A stretch of 5,775 nucleotides of DNA from Pseudomonadota bacterium (GTDB lineage: Bacteria; Pseudomonadota; Alphaproteobacteria; Rhizobiales; Rhizobiaceae). Below are positions 1-5,254 of this stretch, piece by piece. Below the pieces are notes generated by a model. It was given only the letters and a program-made list of their open reading frames with translations, had not been told where the DNA came from and did not search any database. Made by a program: the position numbers and the translations under genes. Within the stretch, counting starts at the first letter, position 1. Each line of letters starts with the position of its first letter. The DNA lies in the NCBI GenBank assembly GCA_023433855.1, contig JAEYTV010000103.1:1-5775 (forward strand), read 5' to 3'.

Positions 1-1
1 A

Positions 2-121
2 ATCCGTGCACGAACCTTGAGTGCGGGGGTCCGTTGCTATCTGGCAAAGCCAATAGACCCTGACGCTCTTCTGCGTTGCATCCGTTCAGCGTTCCTGAAG
101 CCGGGGGGCGGATGCATCTGA
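2..121 (+). CDS. Response-regulator receiver domain, C-terminal end (5' truncated by window edge)
   Basis: The frame starting at base 2 is open to a TGA at 119-121 and gives 39 residues. It contains AGVRCYLAKPIDPDALLRCI, the classic end of a CheY/FixJ-type receiver: the beta5 Lys-Pro pair (K16-P17 of the fragment, the conserved phosphorylation-switch lysine) followed by the alpha5 helix. The phospho-acceptor Asp and acidic pocket lie upstream of the window. The protein ends only about 20 residues after KP, so no DNA-binding output domain follows; it is either a stand-alone receiver or a receiver at the C-terminus of a hybrid histidine kinase. Small receivers of this wording are common in Rhizobiales (family knowledge). 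The stop lies 123 bases before the AraC start on the same strand. I see no U-tract terminator between them, but a shared transcript cannot be shown. Confidence 0.8.
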   Translation: MRARTLSAGVRCYLAKPIDPDALLRCIRSAFLKPGGGCI

Positions 122-244
122 GTTAAAACCCGCAACTTGATCGGGCTTCGACAGCACGGCTGAGCCGTTCGGCGGCTGGGATAAGCGCATGCGCCTGCCG
201 CACTGTTCGGCACCCGAAAGTCGCCAATTCTTAGGAGAACAGCA

Positions 245-1174
245 ATGACCGGGCGTGGGTATTCGTCGTTCACCCAATGGTACAGTGAAGGGCATCTTGC
301 ACCCTATGTCCACTCAATGAAGTCCGCGGGTGGTATCCTCAATATGCTTGAGGCAGCGCAACCGGCCGGTGATATGTCTGATCCAGCTGTGCCGGATCTC
401 ATATTGTACCAAGACCTGCTCGGCGGCAATCGGGTCACTGGCAACATGGGCGGAGGACGGTTCGATGTGACGAGCCAGAGGGGCGGTTTCTATCTCGCTG
501 CACCCAACTTCGCGAGTGACATCGTGGTCGAGACGAACCACCAGCTCCGCAGCTTGTCGCTTCCCATCGCGCAGTGGCAGACGGTGCTGGAAGATGCTGC
601 GGACGGCCAGTTCTCGTTTGACCGCCTGTCGCTATACAGCGGAACGTTCACCTCGCCATCGATCCGATCTGCCCTCCAACGTCTTTGGGCTCTGTCTGAT
701 GAGGAGGGGGTGCCATCGCGTCTCTTGGCGCGGGCCGCAGGGTGCGAAATCCTGGCTGAGCTTTGTCGATTGAGCGGAGCCTCATTCACCACGGTGAAGG
801 GTGGTCTTGCAGCGTGGGCAGAGAAACGCAGCCTGGACCTTATGCGTGCGCGGCTTTCAGAAGACATCAGCCTAGACGAACTGGCCGCCGAGTGCCGGCT
901 CTCGCCTTTTCATTTCGCACGTATGTTCAAGCAGAGCACCGGCGTACCGCCGCGGGTCTACCTGACCCGTCTCAGAATGGAGAAAGCCTGCGAACTCCTT
1001 GAGCGGACAGATCTTCCGGTCACGGAGATCGCCCAGGAGGTCGGGTACTCCTCAAACCAGGTACTCGCCAGGGTCTTCTTCAAGCATCAGCGTATGACCC
1101 CGACGGACTACCGCCGAGCGGTCCGCGACCCAGCGCGCTCACTCCCTGCATTGAGCCTCAAGGGCCCCGCCTAA
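245..1174 (+). CDS. AraC-family transcriptional regulator
   Basis: The product is a 309-residue cytoplasmic DNA-binding regulator, a usual length for the family. Residues ~205-293 form the AraC/XylS C-terminal domain with two helix-turn-helix units: HTH1 about 209-229 (SLDELAAECRLSPFHFARMF) and HTH2 about 259-280 (TEIAQEVGYSSNQVLARVFF). The second is followed by the family signature around MTPTDYRR (284-291). Residues 1-190 are a poorly conserved N-terminal part, presumably for effector sensing or dimerisation; I cannot name its ligand. The ATG is supported by AGGAGA at 233-238, six bases upstream. A same-strand receiver fragment precedes it and a broken LysR gene starts ~106 bases after its TAA. 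No frameshift or missing motif is seen, so it appears functional. The regulated genes are unknown; the nearby hydrolase, SDR or a distant target are all possible. Confidence 0.93.
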   Translation: MTGRGYSSFTQWYSEGHLAPYVHSMKSAGGILNMLEAAQPAGDMSDPAVPDLILYQDLLGGNRVTGNMGGGRFDVTSQRGGFYLAAPNFASDIVVETNHQLRSLSLPIAQWQTVLEDAADGQFSFDRLSLYSGTFTSPSIRSALQRLWALSDEEGVPSRLLARAAGCEILAELCRLSGASFTTVKGGLAAWAEKRSLDLMRARLSEDISLDELAAECRLSPFHFARMFKQSTGVPPRVYLTRLRMEKACELLERTDLPVTEIAQEVGYSSNQVLARVFFKHQRMTPTDYRRAVRDPARSLPALSLKGPA

Positions 1175-1204
1175 CCTTGCGGGCACAATTCCCAGGGCGT
1201 CTTG

Positions 1205-1219
1205 GCGTCACTATGACGC
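1205..1219. promoter_or_regulatory. Inverted repeat, possible operator upstream of the LysR pseudogene
   Basis: GCGTCA-CTA-TGACGC is a perfect 6-bp inverted repeat with a 3-bp centre. It lies between the AraC stop (1174) and the first LysR-like codon (1281). LysR-type regulators often bind interrupted dyads near their own promoter, so an autoregulatory operator is possible. The arms are short and chance occurrence in GC-rich DNA is not excluded. Confidence 0.3.
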
Positions 1220-1280
1220 AGCGTATAGCCTTGCTTCGTCTGGAAACCTACGGCCGTCCTGGGGCGCCTCGCCCGCACAT

Positions 1281-2162
1281 ATTGATCTCGTCGACATCGT
1301 TTCATTTGCTCGTGTCGTCGAGAGTGGGAGCATCTCGGATGCAGCCGAACGTCTTGGTGTCGCTAAGTCCATCGTAAGCCGCCGCGTCAGTCGTGTCGAG
1401 GCGACGCTCGGGGCTAAATTGCTCAACCGAACTCCACGGGGCACGACGGTGACCGAGATCGGGCGCGAGTATCACGCGCGTTCCGAGATAGGGCTGATGG
1501 AACTGGAATTTGCACAGGAGGCCGTCAGAAAATCGACCAACGAGGTCTCAGGCTCTTGCGCATTCAGGTGCAGACGGGCTTCGGGGAGGCTGTTATCGCG
1601 CCGCTTTTGGCGGATTTCGCTCGCCTCCGTCCCCGCATTCAGTTTGATGTCCGCCTCGAAGACCGGGAAGTCGACATGAGTACCGAGGCCTATGACATTG
1701 CGATCTGGCCGGGGCCCCGCCTCCGACCTCACGCTCATCATGAGCAAGATAGCCAAGATCAGAGGGGTCATTGCCGGAAGTCCAGCCTATTTCGAAGAGC
1801 GGGGGCGGCCCGCCAGCCCAGCCGATCTTACGGGACATGATGCCCTCCTCCATACGCTCGACCGTGGCATCTGGCGTCTTAAGGGCGAGGCTGGTTGGGA
1901 AAGCGTAGGTATGAATTCCACGTTCCGCGCCGACAACGTCCGTATGCTCATTTCAGCGGTACGTGCCAATCTCGGCTTGGCTCTGCTGCCCATGTGTCTT
2001 GTCGACAATCTGCTTGAGCGCGGAGAGATGGAGACTTTGCTGACATCGCGTGCGAACGATTGGCCAGACCTGCACATCTTCATGCCACCGGCCCGATCCG
2101 GCATTGGGAGAGTGCGCGTGCTCGTAGCCTTTCTGCGCGAGAGGCTTAGGCGGGAAGTCTGA
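1281..2162 (+). pseudogene. LysR-type transcriptional regulator, frameshifted
   Basis: Three frame segments join into one ~293-residue LysR-type regulator. Segment 1 (1281-1555) starts IDLVDIVSFARVVESGSISD and carries the winged HTH, including AAERLGVAKSIVSRRVSRVE and LLNRTPRGTTVTEIG. Segment 2 (1556 to ~1715, frame moved) reads LRIQVQTGFGEAVIAPLLAD, the start of the effector domain. Segment 3 (~1716-2162, first frame restored) runs from SDLTLIMSKIAKIRGVIAGS to the C-terminus, with SAVRANLGLALLPMCLVD typical of the family. One base appears missing near 1554-1556 (restoring VSGSLRI) and one extra C sits in GGGGCCCC at 1711-1718 (restoring WPGPASDL). Frame 1 reaches a stop at 1677-1679, so the full protein cannot be made as written. 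No ATG, GTG or TTG lies in frame between 1173 and 1281. Apart from these lesions the protein is well conserved, which means very recent inactivation or sequencing error. Confidence 0.88.
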
Positions 2163-2215
2163 GCGATAAGAAGTAGACGCCGGATCACGCAAGCCGCTGT
2201 TGCCAATCCAGCTAC

Positions 2216-2234
2216 ACCGTTTTCCGAAAACGGT
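2216..2234. repeat. Perfect 19-bp palindrome
   Basis: ACCGTTTTC-C-GAAAACGGT has two exact 9-bp arms around one central base, 54 bases after the LysR stop. It is too symmetric for chance to be a comfortable explanation. A one-base loop disfavours an RNA hairpin terminator with full arms, and no T-run follows. It could be a binding site for a dimeric regulator controlling the gene fragment downstream, or part of a dispersed intergenic repeat. I cannot decide between these. Confidence 0.5.
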
Positions 2235-2324
2235 TCTACCCTATCGCGTTTATGACTGACACTATGAGTCGAGGTCGCGCATCGGTGAGCGTCTCTGCCG
2301 TTGGCCACTCGGCGGTCACATTGG

Positions 2325-2429
2325 ATGCAGTTCGCGAGCCGGAGGCAATCCGGCTACGGGACCGTTGGCATCCCCTACACAATGCACGACATGACGCAGG
2401 AAAAGGTGATTCTGAAAAGCCGGAGCTGA
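2325..2429 (+). pseudogene. Possible 3' remnant of an unidentified gene upstream of the homoserine-dehydrogenase-like gene
   Basis: The frame ending at TGA 2427-2429 contains SGYGTVGIPYTMHDMTQEKV and then ILKSRS, which reads like the natural C-terminus of a soluble protein. The frame is open back only to a TGA near 2287, and the first ATG is at 2325, so at most a few dozen codons remain. The stop is followed 18 bases later by the ribosome-binding site of the next gene, a spacing typical of operon neighbours. I do not recognise the family. The alternative is a chance open frame in non-coding DNA. Confidence 0.3.
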
Positions 2430-2447
2430 CCCCCCAGGCTGCGAGGC

Positions 2448-2454
2448 GAGGAGA
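2448..2454 (+). promoter_or_regulatory. Ribosome-binding site for the homoserine-dehydrogenase-like fragment
   Basis: GAGGAGA lies seven bases before the ATG at 2462. It fixes this ATG as the start rather than the in-frame ATG at 2252, and the recognisable NAD(P)-binding fold begins directly after it. Confidence 0.7.
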
Positions 2455-2633
2455 CAGTCCAATGCGCGCATTGAACGTGGCTATTGCAGGCTTTGGCGGC
2501 GTCGGGAAAGCCACCGCACATCTTCTACTATCTCGACGCAAGCGCTACCGGCAGATCTACAACTGCGACGTTCGGCTCGTCGCGGTGTGTGGCTCTGCCG
2601 TACTCCCCGCCCCTCCCGCCGCGCTCCCCGTTG

Positions 2634-2665
2634 CCCCCTCCCCCCCCCTGGGAGGGGGGATTTTT
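2634..2665 (+). terminator. C/G-rich hairpin followed by T5, terminator-like
   Basis: CCCCCTCCC (2634-2642) pairs exactly with GGGAGGGGG (2650-2658) across a 7-base loop, and TTTTT follows at 2661-2665. This has the form of a Rho-independent terminator reading on the plus strand. The 2603-2633 stretch before it is unusually rich in C-tracts, so the whole 2603-2665 block resembles the pyrimidine-rich palindromic intergenic repeats seen in several alphaproteobacteria (inference). The IS tip begins ten bases after the T-run. Confidence 0.6.
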
Positions 2666-2671
2666 CTGTCA

Positions 2672-2674
2672 CCC
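2672..2674. repeat. Left target-site duplication of the IS (CCC)
   Basis: CCC directly precedes the IS tip and is repeated directly after the other tip at 3894-3896. Three-base duplications are usual for IS3-family elements. Because the site is only CCC, chance identity cannot be excluded by itself. Confidence 0.7.
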
Positions 2675-2701
2675 TGAATAGCCCCGAGTTTCGTAGACAC
2701 C
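2675..2701 (+). repeat. IS terminal inverted repeat (right end of the transposase reading direction)
   Basis: It starts TGAATAGCCCCGAG and ends GTAGACACC. It matches the reverse complement of 3867-3893 at 24 of 27 positions, with the differences confined to positions 15-18 (TTTC here, ATGT there). Confidence 0.95.
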
Positions 2702-2707
2702 CTCGGG

Positions 2708-3568
2708 TCAGATTTTCTGCTGCTTCTCGAATTCGACGGGAGACAGCATCCCGTTCCTGGCGTGCTTGCGTTTTGGGTTGTAGAACATCTCGATGTAATC
2801 GAACACGTCCTGCCGTGCTTCATCTCGTGAACGGTAGACCCTGCGACGTATCCGCTCTCGCTTCAGAAGATTAAAGAAGCTCTCGGCCACCGCATTGTCA
2901 TGGCAGTTGCCGCGTCGGCTCATCGAGTGAACCAGATTGTGATGCCTGAGGAACGAGGCCCAATCCATACTGGTGAATTGCGAGCCCTGATCCGAGTGGA
3001 TCAGCACCTTGTTTTTCGGCTTGCGTCTCCATACTGCCATCAGCAGAGCCTGCAGCACGACGTCGGTGGTCTGGCGGCTCTGCATCGCCCAGCCGATGAC
3101 GCGGCGGGAACAGAGATCGATAACGACGGCGAGATAGGCGAAGCCCTTGCAGGTCCGGATGTAGGTGATGTCCGTGACCCGGGCCTTATCCGGAGCCGCT
3201 ACGTCAAATTGCCGGTCGAGAGTGTTGTCGATAGCGACGGCAGGCCTGCCACCATAAATGCCGGGACGGCGCTTGTAACCGATCTGCGCCTTGATCCCGG
3301 CAAGGCGGGTCAGGCGCGCAACTCGGTTCGGGCAGCACATCTCGCCCTGATCCAGAAGGTCGTCATGCAGCTTGCGGTAACCGTAGACCTTACCGCTCTC
3401 TTCCCATGCCTTCAGGAGCAGATCGGTCTGCCGTTTGTCCTCGTTGGCTCGCCTGCTCAGCGGGGTCTTCAGCCAAGCATAAAATCCGCTCGGATGAACC
3501 CGCAGAAGGCGGCACATCGTCCGCACCGAAAACTGCAAGCGATGCAGGGCAATGAACGCGTACTTCAC
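2708..3568 (-). CDS. IS3-family transposase OrfB (DDE integrase domain)
   Basis: The 286-residue product carries the catalytic core of the transposase, which cuts and joins the IS ends. An N-terminal HTH_21-like segment (about 40-100, including KVYGYRKLHDDL) precedes the rve integrase core. The catalytic triad is visible as D133 (VTDITYI), D193 (HSDQGSQF) and E229 (NAVAESFF), with the expected K236 seven residues after the Glu; D193 and E229 are separated by exactly 35 residues, the DD(35)E spacing of IS3. The C-terminus has the usual YNPKRKH and LSPVEFE. The frame begins at GTG 3566-3568, overlapping the orfA stop as GTGA. In IS3 elements OrfB is mainly made as an OrfAB fusion by -1 frameshifting; here the -1 frame is open from the slippery site, giving a predicted fusion of 375 residues. 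No lesion is seen. Confidence 0.95.
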   Translation of the reverse strand: MKYAFIALHRLQFSVRTMCRLLRVHPSGFYAWLKTPLSRRANEDKRQTDLLLKAWEESGKVYGYRKLHDDLLDQGEMCCPNRVARLTRLAGIKAQIGYKRRPGIYGGRPAVAIDNTLDRQFDVAAPDKARVTDITYIRTCKGFAYLAVVIDLCSRRVIGWAMQSRQTTDVVLQALLMAVWRRKPKNKVLIHSDQGSQFTSMDWASFLRHHNLVHSMSRRGNCHDNAVAESFFNLLKRERIRRRVYRSRDEARQDVFDYIEMFYNPKRKHARNGMLSPVEFEKQQKI

Positions 3569-3834
3569 TTTGCATCCCTGGCGAAATCCGCGGCCGCTTT
3601 TTTTAAGATGTCTCGCTCCTCGGTAACGCGAGCCAGTTCCTTCTTCAGCCGCCTGATCTCCTCGGCTTCGTCGCTACCCTTGGCGTTCGATGCCGCAAAC
3701 TTCTTCTTCCATGCGTAAAGCGAATGCTGGCTGACGCCGAGCCGCTGCGAAACCTCCGGAACCGGATAGCCTCGCTCCGTGATCTGACGCACAGCGTCGC
3801 GCTTAAAGTCTTCGCTGAAATTCGGTTTGCTCAT
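3565..3834 (-). CDS. IS3-family OrfA (helix-turn-helix and leucine-zipper protein)
   Basis: The 89-residue product begins MSKPNFSEDFKRDAVRQITE and is the DNA-binding half of an IS3 transposase. A helix-turn-helix lies at about 22-44 (PVPEVSQRLGVSQHSLYAWK) and recognises the terminal inverted repeats. Residues ~58-80 form a short coiled coil (IRRLKKELARVTEERDILKK) used for multimerisation in this family. Length matches the usual 85-105 residues. The ATG at 3832-3834 is preceded on its strand by a purine-rich AAGAAGAG, a plausible ribosome-binding site. Alone, OrfA usually represses or modulates transposition; fused to OrfB it is part of the active enzyme (family knowledge). No lesion is seen. 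Confidence 0.93.
   Translation of the reverse strand: MSKPNFSEDFKRDAVRQITERGYPVPEVSQRLGVSQHSLYAWKKKFAASNAKGSDEAEEIRRLKKELARVTEERDILKKAAADFARDAK
3598..3604 (-). promoter_or_regulatory. A7 slippery heptamer for programmed -1 frameshifting (orfA to orfB)
   Basis: On the minus strand orfA reads TTA AAA AAA GCG at residues 77-80, so the zero frame presents A AAA AAA, a good tandem-slip site. After a -1 slip the frame is open (SGRGFRQGCK, then into OrfB) with no stop. This matches the position and logic of IS3-family frameshift windows, near the end of the OrfA coiled coil. A GC-rich stretch (GCGGCCGCGG) follows directly; whether it stimulates slipping is not shown. Confidence 0.85.
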
Positions 3835-3866
3835 GATGCTCTTCTTGCCTCAAAATTAGGAAAGAA

Positions 3867-3893
3867 GGTGTCTACACATCTCGGGGCTATTCA
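3867..3893 (-). repeat. IS terminal inverted repeat (upstream of orfA)
   Basis: It begins GGTGTCTACACATC and ends GGGGCTATTCA. It is the inverted partner of 2675-2701, with three mismatches in 27 positions, and ends in the CA tip. It sits about 33 bases upstream of the orfA start and would hold or abut the transposase promoter. Confidence 0.95.
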
Positions 3894-3896
3894 CCC
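3894..3896. repeat. Right target-site duplication of the IS (CCC)
   Basis: CCC directly follows the CA tip and repeats the CCC at 2672-2674. Confidence 0.7.
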
Positions 3897-3987
3897 GTCA
3901 TCTCGTGAGCCAACACAACGCGCACTCGAACTCACTGCCTTCAGTCGCAGAAAGCGCGGTGGTACGTCACTTCCCGGTGGCTTGAAC

Positions 3988-4032
3988 AAAAATCAGGGCA
4001 GCAGGAGCGAGAAAACTGTGCCTACTGCCCTG
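3988..4032 (-). terminator. Rho-independent terminator of the alpha/beta hydrolase gene
   Basis: Read on the minus strand, CAGGGCAGTAGG (4032 to 4021) pairs with CCTGCTGCCCTG (4005 to 3994) over 12 positions, 11 Watson-Crick and one U-G wobble, with a 15-base loop. An A and then five T (3992 to 3988) follow. The stem begins 17 bases after the hydrolase TGA, exactly where a terminator is expected. The single wobble makes the hairpin better in the minus-strand transcript, which supports the direction. Confidence 0.85.
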
Positions 4033-4049
4033 CCTGCAGAGAGGTCACT

Positions 4050-4883
4050 TCAAGGACGTTGGATGAACGCCAAAAGGTCTGCGTTGATCAGTTGCGGATG
4101 CGTCGCAAACAGTCCGTGCGAAAGGCCGGGATAGGTCTTCAGAGTTCCGTTTCGCACCAGCTTGATCGCCTTGTGCGCCGAGTTTCCGATCGGCACGATC
4201 TGGTCATCTTCACCGTGAAGAAACAGGACAGGCACGCTGATCGCATCCAGATCCTCGCTGAAATCGGTCTCTGAGAAAGCCTTGATGCAATCGAGGTGCG
4301 CCTTCGCGCCGCCGGCCATGCCCTGCCGCCACCAGTTGTCGATAAGCCCCTGGCTAACCTCAGCGCCGTCACGGTTGAAGCCGTAGAACGGGCCGCTTGG
4401 GATGCCCTTGTAGAACTCAGCACGGTTCTCCGACAGCGCCTGACGAAAGCCGTCGAAGACCTCCATCGGGATGCCGTCCGAGTTCTTGTCGGATTTCACC
4501 ATGACCGGCGGAACTGCGCCAATCAGAACGGCTTTCGCAATCCGGCCGCGATCGACCCGCGCAGCGTAACGGGCAACTTCGCCGCCTCCCGTGGAATGTC
4601 CCACATGAACGACGTCATGCAGATCCAGCGCCTTCGCTATTGCCGCCACGTCTGCCGCATAGGTATCCATGTCGTTCCCGGCGTCCGTCTGATCAGACCG
4701 ACCATGACCTCGGCGATCATGCGCAATCACGCGATATCCCTCGGCCAGAAAGAACAACATCTGATTATCCCAGTCGTCAGAACTGAGCGGCCAGCCATGA
4801 TGAAACATGATAGGCTGGGCGTCCTTCGGGCCCCAGTCTTTGTAGAAAAGGTTGGTGCCGTCGGATGTGGTGATAAAAGGCAT
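4050..4883 (-). CDS. Alpha/beta hydrolase, cofactor-free haloperoxidase / arylesterase type
   Basis: The product is a 277-residue cytoplasmic alpha/beta hydrolase with no signal peptide. It has the oxyanion-hole motif FHHGWP (27-32), the strand-turn AHDRRGHGRSD (54-64), the nucleophile elbow GHSTGG with Ser97, the acid Asp227 in HGEDDQIVP, and His256 in GLSHG. This triad is spaced almost exactly as in Streptomyces non-haem chloro/bromoperoxidases (Ser98, Asp228, His257). Such enzymes are physiologically esterases or lactonases; with short-chain acids they form peracids that oxidise halides as a side reaction. The true substrate cannot be read from sequence. The frame is open upstream to 5075, but ATG 4881-4883 is chosen because AGGAGA sits six bases before it and homology begins at MPFITTSDG; the upstream 64 codons look non-coding. 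It has its own terminator at 3988-4032. The broken SDR lies upstream on the same strand. The gene shows no damage. Confidence 0.93.
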   Translation of the reverse strand: MPFITTSDGTNLFYKDWGPKDAQPIMFHHGWPLSSDDWDNQMLFFLAEGYRVIAHDRRGHGRSDQTDAGNDMDTYAADVAAIAKALDLHDVVHVGHSTGGGEVARYAARVDRGRIAKAVLIGAVPPVMVKSDKNSDGIPMEVFDGFRQALSENRAEFYKGIPSGPFYGFNRDGAEVSQGLIDNWWRQGMAGGAKAHLDCIKAFSETDFSEDLDAISVPVLFLHGEDDQIVPIGNSAHKAIKLVRNGTLKTYPGLSHGLFATHPQLINADLLAFIQRP

Positions 4884-4889
4884 CTCGGT

Positions 4890-4895
4890 TCTCCT
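4890..4895 (-). promoter_or_regulatory. Ribosome-binding site of the alpha/beta hydrolase
   Basis: AGGAGA on the minus strand ends six bases before the ATG at 4883. It decides the start and argues against the 64-codon in-frame extension reaching 5075. Confidence 0.8.
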
Positions 4896-5254
4896 GCTGA
4901 TTGGGTTCAAATCCGTCGATGGGATACCGCGACGGGTAAGAGATGCGTGGTTTCCGCCAGAAGAGCGACACGTCTTCGCCATCACGGTTCGATTCAGAAC
5001 GGATTTACGCTCCCGTTCTTCTGCAAACGCTGCCATTGGCTCACGACAGCCGCGTCTCCAAACCTGCGTGATCATTGCTGATCTTGCGGCATCCCGGACA
5101 ATATCGGTTCAGCTGATCTTTAGGCGCGCTAGGCAGCACTCGGGGGATGGATCAGTTGTGCTATCGCTGCCCCGCGTCCCGGGCACTGCTATGGCCGTGT
5201 CGCCCCGCCACTCAAACTGACGAGTCTCGGCGCGCTGCGCCGGCTCACAGGTGC
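4896..5254. other. Intergenic stretch without a recognisable gene
   Basis: I read all six frames between the hydrolase ribosome-binding site and the SDR stop and found no recognisable protein, RNA gene or repeat array. The open frames here give composition typical of shadows (Arg, Pro and Ser rich). The only structure is an inverted repeat CGGCGC-GCT-GCGCCG at 5228-5242. The hydrolase promoter should lie in this stretch, but I cannot point to convincing -35/-10 elements. Confidence 0.6.
5228..5242 (-). repeat. Short GC inverted repeat just downstream of the SDR stop
   Basis: CGGCGC and GCGCCG are exact arms around three bases, 12 bases beyond the SDR stop at 5255-5257 on the minus strand. 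The position fits a transcription end, but no T-run follows, so it is not a convincing intrinsic terminator. Confidence 0.3.

Larger units (their letters stand above)
2462..2677 (+). pseudogene. Homoserine-dehydrogenase-like protein, N-terminal fragment only
   Basis: The first 46 residues (2462-2599) are a typical NAD(P)-binding beta-alpha-beta unit: ALNVAIAGFGGVGKATAHLL, with the GxGxxG motif at G10, G12 and G15, and then CDVRLVAVCGSA as the second strand. This pattern matches homoserine dehydrogenases (NAD(P)-dependent reduction of aspartate semialdehyde to homoserine, in Thr/Met synthesis) and their uncharacterised paralogues. A full protein would be about 350-430 residues, so substrate domain and catalytic residues are absent. 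After residue 46 the frame becomes Pro/Ala/Gly-rich (PAPPAALPVAPSPPLGGG) because it runs into a C/G-rich hairpin repeat. Its TGA stop (2675-2677) is formed by the first three bases of the IS. The break point near 2600 lies before the IS, and the missing part is not found on the other side of the IS, so the IS did not simply split the gene. A paralogue of other specificity is possible. Confidence 0.65.
2675..3893 (-). mobile_element. Complete IS3-family insertion sequence (1219 bp)
   Basis: The element is bounded by imperfect 27-bp terminal inverted repeats with TG...CA tips and flanked by CCC on both sides. It carries orfA and orfB on the minus strand, which overlap by the shared bases GTGA, and an A7 slippery site that would make an OrfAB fusion transposase. 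Length, ends, gene order and DD(35)E transposase all fit IS3 family. The OrfA wording suggests the IS3 or IS51 subgroup, but I cannot assign the subgroup or the exact IS name. All required parts seem intact, so it is likely to be transposition-competent or only recently inserted. Confidence 0.95.

Noticed and set aside
140..182. GC-rich self-complementary stretch around AGCCGTTCGGCGGCT as a terminator after the receiver gene
   Set aside because: The stem is only about five base pairs and no T-run follows, so it does not meet the standard of an intrinsic terminator.
1787..2308. 173-codon minus-strand open frame opposite the LysR effector domain
   Set aside because: It is Arg/Ser rich without motifs and is antisense to sequence clearly recognisable as LysR.
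2400..2461. GGTGATT near 2405 as part of a SAM-II-type riboswitch before a Met/Thr-pathway-like gene
   Set aside because: Only this short stretch resembles the motif; the later conserved pseudoknot segments are not found, so the match is probably chance.
2590..2671. Proline/glycine-rich tail as a real domain of the dehydrogenase-like protein
   Set aside because: The residues simply translate the C/G-tract hairpin repeat, and the frame ends in the IS tip.
2900..3718. Long plus-strand open frame of 272 codons across the IS
   Set aside because: It is antisense to the clear OrfB/OrfA frames, has no family-like motifs, and results from the codon bias of the real genes on the other strand.
4884..5075. 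64-residue N-terminal extension of the hydrolase
   Set aside because: There is no family similarity, composition looks non-coding, and a well-placed AGGAGA supports the ATG at 4883.
4296..5081. 261-codon plus-strand open frame opposite the hydrolase
   Set aside because: The hydrolase on the minus strand has a full catalytic triad, ribosome-binding site and terminator; the plus frame is a shadow.
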